NCBI GenBank assembly: GCA_039105265.1
Contig: JAPFFF010000014.1
Coordinates: 2,046,001 to 2,110,000, forward strand
Length of the DNA stretch: 64,000 bases
Origin: Tritrichomonas musculus
Lineage: Eukaryota; Parabasalia; Tritrichomonadida; Tritrichomonadidae
Direction of reading: 5' to 3'
Positions 39,962 through 50,739 of the stretch are shown here, piece after piece. Numbering within the stretch: the stretch's first letter is position 1; every line of letters begins with the position of its first letter. The notes below the pieces were generated by a model. The model was not told the origin of the DNA. It worked only from the letters and a program-made list of their open reading frames with translations, and did no database searches. The position numbers and the translations under genes were made by a program.

Positions 39962-40663
39962 TTAGCAAGGAAAATGTTCTTGGACAAGGTTTACAACTTC
40001 AGGAAGATTTCTTTGTTCTGCGCGTGCTTTAATTTCAACAGCGTTTTGTGGCGAAAGTAATTTGGAAAGTGCATTCATAGCTAAAAAGTCAATTTCTTCT
40101 TGGTCACGCAATTGATAGTTTTTGCCGGCCTGGAATAAATCAACTAATCCGATTGGGTCGAGAGGATCAAGACGACCAGTATAAAGATAACCTGCAAACA
40201 TTTGAAGTGCTGCTTTGCTCATATTTGGATCTTGGAATTGGAACATTGTTGGGTTTGATTGGAATTGTTGTCTGAAGAAAGCAGATCTGGCGAAAAGCAT
40301 GAAACGATGAACGTTCACTCGATCGTTTGAATCACGTGGAAGTAAAGAAAAGTCGCTAGTTGATTCATCTTCGAGAAGTGCTGTCATGTCACGATGATAA
40401 GTTGATTCAAATGGAATTGAGTCGACAATTTTGCATGCTTTGAATGCTGGAAGGTTTGTTCGCGCAACTGGAGTATTTGCATAAAGATGTTCAAGAATAG
40501 CTTGAATTGTGTTTGGTGGTAATTGCTGCAATTTTTGGAGAGCTTGATTTGGGTCTCTTGCGTAAAATGCCCAGCGATGGCGAATTAAGGGTTCATATAC
40601 TTTTGTTGACCATCCGCTACGTGAGCGAACTTCAATCATTTGGGAAGCCCATGGAAAAGACAT
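39962..40663 (-). CDS. BTB/POZ-domain protein
   Basis: 233 aa. The BTB fold lies at about residues 98-205: STSDFSLLPRDSNDRVNVHR, FMLFARSAFFRQQF, then KAALQMFAGYLYTGRLDPLD and LVDLFQAGKNYQL. The N-terminal 90 residues include a repeated Leu/Trp-containing helical part (HRWAFYARDPNQALQKLQQL) and AILEHLYANTPV, which resembles the end of a first, shortened BTB. BTB domains mediate dimerisation and often link substrates to cullin-3 ligases; the partner is unknown. G+C is higher than in flanking genes, suggesting good expression. An AGCACTTT box about 20 nt upstream is a loose Inr. Confidence 0.85.
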   Translation of the reverse strand: MSFPWASQMIEVRSRSGWSTKVYEPLIRHRWAFYARDPNQALQKLQQLPPNTIQAILEHLYANTPVARTNLPAFKACKIVDSIPFESTYHRDMTALLEDESTSDFSLLPRDSNDRVNVHRFMLFARSAFFRQQFQSNPTMFQFQDPNMSKAALQMFAGYLYTGRLDPLDPIGLVDLFQAGKNYQLRDQEEIDFLAMNALSKLLSPQNAVEIKARAEQRNLPEVVNLVQEHFPC

Positions 40664-41333
40664 TTCTTGATTAAAAAAAGTGCTAATCTATAGGCGGTTA
40701 AAAAGATATTATCGATGGAACTTTTCTTTTTGTTTTTCTTATTAACAACTTTTTGAATGAGAGTTTAATAGTATGGTGAATTTTTATATAACTTTTTGTT
40801 AATCTTTGAAAACGAAAAATCGTAGGAAAACGCTTGTTAATTTACAGACGAAGATGATTTGATAATGGACAATTATTTAATTCTCATCATTTATTGAAAA
40901 TTTATAAATTTTCATCATTTATAAATTTTCATCATTTATAAATTTTCAATATTTTATACACTATAATAAATTATGAAAAAACCCAAAACCCAAATACCAG
41001 AATTCAATCTACAGTTCTGAAACATTCAATAAAATGACTAAAATTCATAATTTGAAATTTTTTACTTATATATCTAATTCAATCTCTTCATTAAATCAAT
41101 ATTCATAATCCAAATGGATAAAAAATTCCGTATCGAGAACGGCAACTAGTAAATTAAATGCAGTAATAAAATATGATATTATTAATAAGATTTCTTTATA
41201 TACATTTTTCAAAGAATAAAGAGTAAAAATCTTTCTATCTTTTTTAAAACCTCGCGGGCTTTATTGAAGAAAAAAGAAAGAATTAAATCACTGCTTGTTA
41301 ATTAATTAAATTCGTCTTCTAACTTTGACCAGT
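40664..41333. other. Intergenic region with short tandem repeat
   Basis: 670 bp, A/T-rich. ATTTTCATCATTTATAA recurs three times at about 40900-40950. No gene was seen. Confidence 0.6.
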
Positions 41334-42752
41334 CTATGTGTTATCTCCTATCGTTTGTTTCACCCATTTATGCTGAAGAAATGCCTCTGCTGTGAGTCTT
41401 TCTTTTGGATCCCATCTCAAGCATCTCACAATCAAATCAAGGAGATCTTTGTCTCTTATTTTTGTTTGCTTATGTATTTCTTTGAAAGCATACTTATAAC
41501 AAGATTTCTTATCATTTTCATTTTGGGGAATATCTTGATTTAATGGAACTTGTTTTGATGTTAAAATTCCTGTTGATGGATCAATTGAAAAATAAAATTG
41601 AGCTCTTGGAGAGTTCGCAATTAAACTTTTCGGTGGCATTCCTATCACTTTAACCAGCATTTCCATTAGTTCTGTTTCATCTTTAGCTGGAAAAATTGGC
41701 GTTCCGGTAAATAATTCGCATAGAACGCATCCCAAGCTCCACATATCAATTTCAGTTCCATACTCACGCCCGAGGACTACTTCTGGGGCTCTATAATATC
41801 GGGATTGTATATATGAATAAAGTATTTTTCCAACATAGCATGAACAACCAAAATCAATTATCTTGACTCCATCAAATGAAATGCTATTGAAAAGTATGTT
41901 TTCTGGTTTAATATCACAATGTATAATTCCTTTTTTATGCATAAAACTGAGCCCTGTAGCTGTATCGCGTGCAACTGTTTGAATCATTTTCAAGGATAAG
42001 CCTCGAAAATGTTGATGTTGTAAGAATGTATATAAATCATATGATGCTAGCTCCATCACAATGCAAAAAAAGTTTCGAAATTCAAAAGCGTCAATGAATC
42101 TAATTATCTTATTATCTGAAATCATTGAATCTGATTCATCTAAATTATCATCGTTTTCATTAAATTGAAGTGATTTTAATAATTCTAGTTCAAACATAAT
42201 TTGTGAATGTAACTTTGGTTTATGACTAAGTAATTTGATTGCTACGTTTGTTTTAGTTTTATGATCATAGCACTGAAGAACTGAGCCAAATGATCCTTTT
42301 CCTAATATATGTTCTTGTTGATATCGATAAGCAATGTGGTCATCTTTAACAAATTTAAAAAAAGCGCCACTTTGGTACGAGTTTGATGGTTTAGCTGGTG
42401 GTTTGGCTTGTCGTATATAGTATACTTCTCGATAATGAAGAATTTCTTTTTCTTCTTCTTTAGTTAAAAGACCAGGATAATTTAAAAAGATAAAAGATGG
42501 CTTAACAGGTCCAACAAAATCTACGGTAGTGAATGATGGTACTTTTGCATTTGTAGCAGCTTTGCTTTGATTAATGGATCTACCTTTAAAAGTACGGGAA
42601 CCAGGAATTGGCGATCTTGGGCTGGCGGTATAATTTAGTCCATTGATTCGCCCTGATTTTACGTTCGTATTTGGAGGTAATCTGCGGTTTAGATTGGTTT
42701 TGTTTGGCGCTTTGACAATAATTGGCTTATTGGAAGATCGAAATCGGTGCAT
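41334..42752 (-). CDS. DYRK-family dual-specificity protein kinase
   Basis: 472 aa. The N-terminal 85 residues are basic and Ser/Pro rich. A DYRK-homology-box-like part precedes the kinase (FLNYPGLLTKEEEKEILHYR). Kinase motifs: GKGSFGSVLQ (glycine loop), VAIKLL (Lys), the catalytic HCDIKPENILF, IIDFGCSC (DFG), and the activation loop ILYSYIQSRYYRAPEVVLG with the Y-x-Y autophosphorylation pair of DYRKs. The CMGC-type region IDMWSLGCVLCELFTG follows. HCDxKPEN and YxYIQSRYYR separate DYRK from CDK and MAPK. An acidic insert lies in the N-lobe (NENDDNLDESDSMIS). The role is probably growth or cell-cycle signalling; substrates are unknown. The frame is intact and the start is the first ATG. Confidence 0.95.
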   Translation of the reverse strand: MHRFRSSNKPIIVKAPNKTNLNRRLPPNTNVKSGRINGLNYTASPRSPIPGSRTFKGRSINQSKAATNAKVPSFTTVDFVGPVKPSFIFLNYPGLLTKEEEKEILHYREVYYIRQAKPPAKPSNSYQSGAFFKFVKDDHIAYRYQQEHILGKGSFGSVLQCYDHKTKTNVAIKLLSHKPKLHSQIMFELELLKSLQFNENDDNLDESDSMISDNKIIRFIDAFEFRNFFCIVMELASYDLYTFLQHQHFRGLSLKMIQTVARDTATGLSFMHKKGIIHCDIKPENILFNSISFDGVKIIDFGCSCYVGKILYSYIQSRYYRAPEVVLGREYGTEIDMWSLGCVLCELFTGTPIFPAKDETELMEMLVKVIGMPPKSLIANSPRAQFYFSIDPSTGILTSKQVPLNQDIPQNENDKKSCYKYAFKEIHKQTKIRDKDLLDLIVRCLRWDPKERLTAEAFLQHKWVKQTIGDNT

Positions 42753-43609
42753 TTGCGAAAAATTTATTTCAAATAAAAATTTTAATTTAATTTTTCAGAA
42801 ATACATTGAATTTTCTTAGAAATCGTTTTTAATTTTCATCATACAATAAAAATTAATGGTTTTAAAATTATTTACATTTTATTTTATGATTATTGAGAAA
42901 ATAAGATTAAATAAAGGTATTGAAACTTATGTTCAGGGAGCCATTAATAAATTATAATATTAGTGGTGTCAAGCAAACCTGAGCAAGGTGAAGCTTTAAA
43001 AAATAAAGAAAAAATTGCATCCTATTAATCATTGGATAAACTCAAAATTACTTATTTTATCTGTTGCATATCAGGTAAATGAATGATTCAATATCATCAA
43101 TCTGAAATACCGATAAACACACAAAAATTCATTGCTTCAAAAATTGAATCATTCATTTCATGCAATTGATGACTCAATCATTTTTATTAAATTTTTAATA
43201 AAAAATTACCGAATTTAAGGCATTCGCCCATTAATTTCACCATTGACACTCAAATTCTCCAGATATATCAAAAAATTTGAATAAAAATCATCGTTAGGGA
43301 AATATGAAGACTTGGAAAGATGAGGATTAATTCAATTAAGACGGGCGGATTTTTACGAGATTCATGACCATAATGCATCAACAGTGAGGATTTTTCAAAT
43401 CGAAACTTTTTGACACTTTTAAAGATCAATATATTGTCAAATATTCGCTAAAAGAACTGATTTGAAATGTAGAGGATTAATAATAAAATTTTTTCATTCA
43501 AATATTGAGAAAATTCTATCAAAAAGTTATTCATCCTCCATTTAAAAAGTTACGCATCAAAATTTAAATAAAATATAACTTCTTTTATTCAATTATAAAT
43601 TGTATCACA
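42753..43609. other. Intergenic region DYRK/VPS28
   Basis: 857 bp of A/T-rich sequence with no convincing coding frame or repeat. Confidence 0.6.
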
Positions 43610-44776
43610 TCAAGTAAGAGAATTCTTAACACTAACAAGAACATTTCTCAGATCGTTTTTCATTCTTTGAATTGTTCTATCATCCATTTTATCGAATTTT
43701 GATATATAATTAAAGTATTGTTCCATCACATTGAGTTCATTTACTCTTGGTGGATATAATGCCTTAACGCTTCTAATAAGAGAGCTTAAATGAGATTGTA
43801 ATTGAAAACGATATTCATTATATTTCTGCGGATTTTCAATTAATAAGAGAAGATTATCAAATTGAATAACACTTTCACCGAATTGGAAATATTGATTTGA
43901 ATCTTGAACTTGAACAGTTTCTTTGGGATTTAGTCTTTCGTTTATATCTTTTTCACAATATGAAATATCTAAATCGGCCATTTGAGCGAATTGTTTTAAC
44001 TGATCAATTGTTTTAATATTTCCTGGCCCCATATTTCCAATAAGTAAGTTCATTTGCTGCTCAAAAACTTGATTTTTGACTTCTTCACTTACAACGTTAT
44101 TAGAAAAGAGATCAAAAATTACATTAAGAGCTGCTAAAGAAGAATATATATTAGTAAAAACTTTCTCTCTTGAGTTATTAACTTTATAATCAAGGAAAGC
44201 TGGTGGAGGTGGAATATATCCAATATTTGGAGGCATTGTTAATTGTGGTAGAAACATCTGTGCAGGATTATTACTATTATAATTAACAGGCTGAATTGGG
44301 ATTGCTCCAGTATTGGAAATTTGGTTACTCGGCATTACTGGCATTGCTGGATTCATAGTATTTGGCATATATGGGTTAGAAATAGGCTGTGATGCTCTGA
44401 GATTTGGCTGACTATTCATTTGCATTTGACCAGGGTATTGTGATGCCATTGGTATTTGACCAGGGTATTGATTTACCATCTGACCAGGAAATTGCCCCAT
44501 CATCTGATTACCATATTGTTGCCCGACTTGACCAGGATATTGCTGCATTTGACCAGGATACTGTTGTATCACTTGATTAGTATATTGTTGCCCGACTTGA
44601 CCAGGATATTGCTGTACTTGACCAGGATACTGTTGTATCATTTGATTCGGGTATTGCTGTCCCATTTGATTACCATATTGCATTGAAACTTGGGGAAGAT
44701 ACTGCTGCTGCATTCCCATTTGCGGGTTATTTTGAGATTGTGGAATATATCCATATGTGTTTCGTAAATTACTCAT
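43610..44776 (-). CDS. VPS28: VPS28-like ESCRT-I subunit with Gln/Pro/Gly-rich N-terminal extension
   Basis: 388 aa from MSNLRNTYGYIPQ; an open extension to 44806 lacks an ATG. Residues about 15-195 are low complexity with many QQYPGQV-type repeats. Residues about 200-388 resemble VPS28: the N-terminal core (NNSREKVFTNIYSSLAALNV, then VSEEVKNQVFEQQMNLLIGN, IDQLKQFAQMADLDISYCE) and the C-terminal four-helix domain (LQSHLSSLIRSVKALYPPRV, MKNDLRNVLVSVKNSL). VPS28 links ESCRT-I to ESCRT-II in multivesicular-body sorting of ubiquitinated cargo. Ordinary VPS28 is about 220 aa, so the extension nearly doubles it; the YPGQ repeats resemble those of ALIX/ALG-2-type adaptor tails. It is divergent from the CCZ1-like gene across 59 bp. 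Confidence 0.75.
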   Translation of the reverse strand: MSNLRNTYGYIPQSQNNPQMGMQQQYLPQVSMQYGNQMGQQYPNQMIQQYPGQVQQYPGQVGQQYTNQVIQQYPGQMQQYPGQVGQQYGNQMMGQFPGQMVNQYPGQIPMASQYPGQMQMNSQPNLRASQPISNPYMPNTMNPAMPVMPSNQISNTGAIPIQPVNYNSNNPAQMFLPQLTMPPNIGYIPPPPAFLDYKVNNSREKVFTNIYSSLAALNVIFDLFSNNVVSEEVKNQVFEQQMNLLIGNMGPGNIKTIDQLKQFAQMADLDISYCEKDINERLNPKETVQVQDSNQYFQFGESVIQFDNLLLLIENPQKYNEYRFQLQSHLSSLIRSVKALYPPRVNELNVMEQYFNYISKFDKMDDRTIQRMKNDLRNVLVSVKNSLT

Positions 44777-44835
44777 AATTGAAAAGTATAAAAATAAAGT
44801 AAACAATATTTAAATTTTATGAACTTTTTCCATTA
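44777..44835. promoter_or_regulatory. 59-bp bidirectional promoter between VPS28 and CCZ1-like genes
   Basis: Both ATGs face away from this spacer, so both core promoters lie in 59 bp or overlap coding sequence. TCCATTA just before the plus-strand ATG and TTCAATT just before the minus-strand ATG are loose Inr candidates. Confidence 0.6.
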
Positions 44836-46395
44836 ATGATAAGTACAAATTTACCTCCTTTAATTTCTTTTGCAGTTTATGATGGAATTCCTCCGAAAGA
44901 AGAAGGTATGGATCCAACTGTTTTTTGGTATTGGCCCAATGATACTCCAATCGACGTACAATTAAATCAAATTGGCCTTTATTTAACTTTTACGGGTTTT
45001 TGTCGCGATTTTCGATCATCAAAAGATTGTGAATATATACAAACCGATTATTCTTTCACTTGCTTCGACAATATTGGTGCCGATGTATGTTTAGCTGCAT
45101 GTTTTAAGACAACAGATCCAGACTATTATCGAATACTTATGAAATTATTACACGTTTTCAGATCAGTTTGTTTAATGCTTTGCACATCACCTGTAAGGAC
45201 AAAAAACGGCGATGTCGAAAATTTACCTAATCTCATTCAATTCATCAATGAGTTTCTTGTTATTTTTCGATACATACCAATACTTAACAGCTTCCCTCCA
45301 AATATAGACTTATGGATCAAATGCGAAGAATTAATTGCTAACATGAAAGGAAAATTTCCAACAATAATAGGCGCTGCAATTACATATAAAGATTATATTG
45401 TTCATAGTTCTATTAACCAAGAAGATCTTCTTTCATTATATATATCATGCAAAGCGAATTTTAAGATGTTGACAGAATTTGCACCTTTAGAAAAACCAAA
45501 AGATCAATTTGTCTGGCTTGTTGGTATTTCTGGAGGATATTCTCAAAAACCTCTTGTATTTTGCCCTCGAATAACGCTTTCAGATACAAGCTCAGGTTAC
45601 CCTATAATAGTATTATATAATGAACTTCTTGTTTTTGTTATTTTTTCTTCTCAATTAAATAAAAAGACGCAAGATGATATGCCAGAACTAAAAAATATTT
45701 TAGAAGCTGTTCTTGATAACATAGAAAAAGAATGTTTGCGAATGGAAAATATGGATTTGACGAAGAATCCTTCTATCACACTAACCTTAAAATCTTCAAA
45801 TCAAAGATCCACTTCTTTAATATCAAGAAAATCGAACGAACAAAATTTTTACTCGTCAACAACAAATCTAAATTTAAAACTAACAAACGACAAGAGGCAA
45901 AGTCAAAAATACGATAATTCTATTTATTTGATACCAACTGTTCGCCCAATACCATCAGATTCAATTCTATACAATTCAGTGAATCAATCAAGATCAGGAT
46001 TAAATCCTATATCTTCTTCATCATATCAGATTCCGTCCACAAAACTCACTCCATTAACGAAGCAAAAAAGTTCTAAAAATAAATCATCTAATCAGCAACA
46101 AGCAATTTCCTTATATAGAGACGATGGATTTAAAAAATACATTACAAATCAAGCTTCTCAATCTTTAAACTCAAATTATTTCTACGATAGATTTAGCTTT
46201 CAAACTGTTAACGAAAAAATGATCCACTTCTTAAATAATAATGATAATCAAACAGTTCGTTTTTGCGGCTTACAGGACAACGGCACCTATATTTTCATGG
46301 AGAAAATCGGCAATTCATCAACCTTTATGGATGGCTTGAATTCAAATTTAAAAGATGCTACTTCAGATTATTTGAAATTTATGAAGGATTCATGA
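44836..46395 (+). CDS. CCZ1-like longin-domain protein (Rab7 GEF component)
   Basis: 519 aa. The N-terminus matches the first longin domain of the CCZ1/INTU/HPS4 family: ISFAVYDGIPPKEEGMDPTV, then FWYWPNDTPIDVQLNQIGLY and LTFTGFCRDF. A second longin-like part follows at about 180-290. Residues about 310-440 are Ser/Asn/Lys rich and probably disordered. The C-terminus has a further alpha/beta part (DRFSFQTVNEKMIHFL, NDNQTVRFCGLQDNGTYIFM). With MON1, CCZ1 activates Rab7 on late endosomes, which fits its divergent pairing with VPS28, also a late-endosomal gene. HPS4 or INTU cannot be excluded, though these are rarer in protists. Confidence 0.65.
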   Translation: MISTNLPPLISFAVYDGIPPKEEGMDPTVFWYWPNDTPIDVQLNQIGLYLTFTGFCRDFRSSKDCEYIQTDYSFTCFDNIGADVCLAACFKTTDPDYYRILMKLLHVFRSVCLMLCTSPVRTKNGDVENLPNLIQFINEFLVIFRYIPILNSFPPNIDLWIKCEELIANMKGKFPTIIGAAITYKDYIVHSSINQEDLLSLYISCKANFKMLTEFAPLEKPKDQFVWLVGISGGYSQKPLVFCPRITLSDTSSGYPIIVLYNELLVFVIFSSQLNKKTQDDMPELKNILEAVLDNIEKECLRMENMDLTKNPSITLTLKSSNQRSTSLISRKSNEQNFYSSTTNLNLKLTNDKRQSQKYDNSIYLIPTVRPIPSDSILYNSVNQSRSGLNPISSSSYQIPSTKLTPLTKQKSSKNKSSNQQQAISLYRDDGFKKYITNQASQSLNSNYFYDRFSFQTVNEKMIHFLNNNDNQTVRFCGLQDNGTYIFMEKIGNSSTFMDGLNSNLKDATSDYLKFMKDS

Positions 46396-47784
46396 GAGAA
46401 AATTAATGTTTTTTATTGTTTTAATATTGTTATTAATATATTTATATTTGCTAAACTTGAAATTTTAGCAAACCTTTATATTGTGTTAATAAATATTTAT
46501 AATTATTTTACAAATATCAAAAATCTCTTTGCAGCTTTTCTAGATAGTGAAAAAATATTTTTTTTCTTTATAAAAATTATTTAATGATCATAATTTATCA
46601 TTGAGTTCATTGAATATAAGAGTGTAAAATAACAGAGGTGCGAGAAAAAGGAGCACGACTTTGGCGGTTATTGAAAATAATCGTTTCGACTTCATATTGA
46701 AATATTATATAGTATATTGGTTTTTAAGCAAGTTTTATATAGACCAAAAAAAAATCTATCGTAGGGGAAAAACATTATTCATGTTTTAAAAATCTAAGTT
46801 ATCAAAAAGTTTAACTTTTCAGAACTAACGTACGAATTTTAATTATAAACGTTTTTACATGTTTGATAGAAGTGGTGTAAATACACAGAAATAAATCGAT
46901 TTATCGACAAATGAAAGAAAAATATCAAAGTATAAAAATAATTCAAAAAGTTGACAAATTGAACGATAATTTATTTTCACTACTCAATTTTTTTTATTTT
47001 ATTCATTTTTTATTCTGAATTTACTTATGTATTTAGTTATTTTGGAAATGAAATTTCATTATATTAAAGATAATAGTCTATTTTATTATTAAAATATAAT
47101 AATAAAATATCATAGAACCTCCAAACATCATTAAAATACATAAATATCATAATTAATTGATTTTTTCTGCAGATAAATAATTAAATTTGCTGGGTATGAT
47201 TATATATAACAATTATTTGTTATTATTTTCCCGAAAACTTTGATTTTTAATAAACATAAATATTCATGAAATTATTATCTTTTCAACTCCAAAATGAAAA
47301 TACTATATTTAATATGCTTTATTAAATAAATATATATTAAAAAAATTATATTTTGTAATAAAAATTCCGTATCAACAAAACATTAATTATAATATAATAG
47401 AATTATTAACACCAATCGTGGTACAAAATAAAATATCAATGTAAATAAACACTCAACAGAAAAGAATATTCCCCAGGATTTCAAAAATAAAAAATGTGAT
47501 TTGGAAATTTATAAGTCTACTATAAATTTTATTTAAAAGATATAATATCATTTTATCATTTAGCACTAAAATAAAATATCAAAACTATTAATTTACAAGT
47601 CCTTTGGATGATCAAAAAAAAACATCATTAGGACTTTATTTCATCACACTTGAAATAATTATGTAATGTATCATTATGGATTATATTATCTAATATAAAT
47701 AATCAATATATTTAAAAAATATTGTTTTTTCTTGTTTTTATAATAAGATATAAATGTTTTTTTAAGGCTTCTTAACGTACGAAA

Positions 47785-47815
47785 AACGGTTACCCGTGCT
47801 CCTTTTGCGAGAACT
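47785..47815. repeat. Internal inverted copy of the hAT-type left end
   Basis: CGTGCTCCTTTTGCGAGAA mirrors GCGAGAAAAAGGAGCACG at 46640-46657. It may be the end of a nested or older copy, so a 46634-47815 subunit of 1.18 kb is conceivable. Confidence 0.6.
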
Positions 47816-49170
47816 AAAAAATTTTTTTAAAAAACGATCAACTTTAATTTTAAAACTTTTGTAATATCTTGGAAAATAGAAAGTATAATTTATTTTTTGC
47901 AAAATAAATAAGCATTATATTCTAATATAATAATAAAAATATATTAATTTAATATTTATCTTCACTATAAGCAACCAAAACATATGAATTTGCTTATAAA
48001 AAACAAATTCATATTTATCTTGATCAATAATCAGTTATTTTTAATAATATATTTTAATATATTTATTATTTTTAATTTAACATTTAATTTAGTATTTATA
48101 AAATATTTATATTGGATAATTTCGCAAGATATTAATACTTCTATTTTCCATATTTCATTATTTATAAATATCTCATAATATTGTTTATCTCTAAGGGATA
48201 ACTATTTAAAATTTATTATAAATTTCAATAATTATTATGATTCTAGAATATTATTGAAAACGGCTCGCCAAGAGACATTTTAAAACTCTCCCATTCAAAA
48301 TAAAGTAATTACTTTATTTTCTCTCAATTGCATTCAATTTTTTTTAAAAAAATAAAAATTCAAGAAAAATGATATTTCTAATTAAGATATTTTCTTGACA
48401 ATTTCAGAAATCAATTATTTTATGGTATTGAATATAAAAATGTGTGTTTTGTGGAATTTTAAGCCATTCGGTCGAAATCTTATTATTAACATATTTTACT
48501 CAAAATCTTTTACATTTTGAATTTGATGATATTCTAATATGTATATTTATTTATAAAATATATTTTCACAGGAAAACTAGAATTAAATATGAAAACTACT
48601 GATAAAATTGCATTTTAAGTTTTGAAAATCCCACAGAAAAAATGGCCCTATCTTTTATGCTAGAACTATTCTAAAATAATAATTATATAATCTAATGCTT
48701 ATATAAAACTTTGTAAAAACTTTTTAGGGATGAATTTTAAGATATATTTAAAATAAAATTTGACCAATTTTTTTTTTTGAAAATTTGATAGTTTATACAA
48801 ATATTTCTATAAGTGCTAACAAAATTATTCTTATAAGCATTCAATATCGTTCAAAAATATATATATATTAAAAATGATATTTTTATTATATTTTTCTTGG
48901 AAATGATTATAAAATTTTTTATTGTCTGGTATATTTAATAAAAGTATTTTTAATTCTAGTCTTCATGAAATTAAATAAATTGAATATCATCATCATATGT
49001 TAATTACTTTTAAATAAATGCTGAATTTGTCACATATTTATGGTATATACATAATGTTAGAATGCCTTTTTAAAAAGCTTTTTAATCAAACTTGAAAATC
49101 ACCAATATTAAATACATTTTAATTTTGGCCTCTATTATTTGAAGTAAAACTCATAAATAAGAACTTATGA

Positions 49171-49557
49171 AAACGTTCATGGTTCCCCTATTATAAAACC
49201 GGTGATTGGAAAGAACAAATCACAAAATCATCATTTCTATCAGGTAGTAATATAATTGCTAGATATATAAATTTATCAGATGACAAAACAAAGAAATTTA
49301 GAATAAAAATGAAGTGTAGAAAGAAGGATAGACTAGATAATATCAAGAAACTTCATCAAATTTCAAAAATGACAGAAAAAGAATTAAATTCTTTACAAAT
49401 TGAAGATGATTTTATATTTTTTATTAAAAATAATAATCTAATTGATGCTCATTTTAAGGAAGATAACATGAATGATGAAGATTTTCCAGATTATTTGAAA
49501 AAAAAATTTAAAATTGGACAGATTAATATTGAAAAATGGATCAAAAAACACAAATAA
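49171..49557 (+). pseudogene. Lys/Asp-rich reading frame of unknown origin inside the hAT-type element
   Basis: The frame is open for 129 codons after a stop at 49168; the first ATG is at 49309 (82 aa from there). The part before that ATG still looks coding (RSWFPYYKTGDWKEQ), so the frame is probably the 3' remnant of a longer gene. Residues are charged and helix-prone (NIKKLHQISKMTEKELNSLQ) and end KWIKKHK. No family is recognised. It may be what is left of a cargo or transposase gene. Confidence 0.4.
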
Positions 49558-49794
49558 TTAATTTAAATAAATTTAATATTACAATTATCTTTAATATCAA
49601 TAAAAATTAATTCATAATAAATTGAATGGTTTACATCAATTTCATTGAATATTATAAAATACAATATTTTGTCTCCTATCGAATAAATATTTATAAAAAT
49701 AATGTATAACATATGATATTAAGTGAGGATATATATATATATAGGAATCAGGCATTTTAATCATATTTCCAAGTTCTCGCACCTCTAAAATAAC

Positions 49795-50433
49795 CATGAA
49801 TATTTATAATTAACCAAGAAAAACAATGAATATCATTTAATGATAACTGATTTAAATCTAATTTATGATAACCTATCAGTTCAAATACTCCACATTATTC
49901 ATTGAGAATCAGATGTTTTTTTGATGAAAAAATTGAGATTTTTACGTAATTGAGATACATAAAAAACATTGCATAAATTTGATAGATTATTTATATTTAA
50001 TATCCATTATTAAAAACAATTTATGATTATTAAAAATAAAAAACTATTATTTATATGAAAAATGATCCATTTTTTTTCGAAAAAATTTTTGAAAAATAAA
50101 ATGTTCATATCACATGATAAAAAGATGTTAGAAGTTCATGAGCAGAGTTTTTAGTTCTTTATTATCATTAGTTTAAAATGGAAAAATAAAATTTTTAAAA
50201 TATCGTTTTTTAAAAAATTTTGTCTCCTCTGTGTTCTCCAGATTAAAATATAGGTTAAAACTTTTTTTAGTATATATTAATTTAAAAATTTATTAATAGT
50301 ATTAAATTATTATTATTAAAATAATTTTATTATGCATTTAATCTTTTATAAACAAGATAAAATTGTTTTGAATTTTGAATTCTCTTTGAATTATTGTATT
50401 AGAGAGTCAATCAAAATGAATTTGTAAAATATT
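49795..50433. other. A/T-rich intergenic region
   Basis: About 640 bp with homopolymer-rich sequence. No gene, repeat or motif was seen. Confidence 0.6.
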
Positions 50434-50736
50434 TTGAAAAATTTAATTGATAAAGATTTAAAAGACATAATTATTAAATACAGCTTCAAATACTATAACC
50501 ATGAATACTTCCCAAATGATGTAAGCGACAAAAAGCTTCATTTTAATTTGTTTATTTTTAGCTATTGTAATGATAAAAAGATAGATTATAGTAATAAAAG
50601 ACCACCTACTTTTATTACAGCTGGATGCAATCATTATGAAATTCTCAATATTATTTTGAATGAAACAAAAAGAGAAAAAATTGATGATTTTGAATTTTAC
50701 AGTTCATATAAATTAATTGAAATAATGAATTCCTGA
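50434..50736 (+). pseudogene. N-terminal fragment of a trichomonad repeat protein (ankyrin-type?)
   Basis: A 100-codon frame without a usable ATG; the nearby ATG at 50416 meets a stop at once. Text such as NKRPPTFITAGCNHYEILNI resembles the capping region of trichomonad ankyrin/DUF3447 proteins. It abuts decayed BspA-like repeats, suggesting a joined graveyard of gene-family remnants. The assignment is weak. Confidence 0.35.
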
Positions 50737-50739
50737 CTA

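Larger units (their letters stand above)
46634..49786. mobile_element. hAT-type element, 3153 bp, with perfect 8-bp target duplication
   Basis: AGAGGTGCGAGAA at 46634-46646 is mirrored exactly at 49774-49786. The 8-bp direct repeat AAAATAAC abuts both ends (46626-46633 and 49787-49794). An 8-bp duplication with short TIRs is the hAT signature. The interior is A/T-rich and noncoding except for one decayed frame (49171-49557). A related internal inverted end (CCGTGCTCCTTTTGCGAGAA at about 47794) mirrors the left terminus, suggesting a composite or rearranged element. The perfect target duplication implies a young insertion of a non-autonomous copy. Confidence 0.88.

Noticed and set aside
47984-48178. 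64-codon hydrophobic frame inside the hAT-type element
   Set aside because: Ile/Phe/Leu/Asn residues reflect A/T richness, and nothing suggests a real membrane protein.
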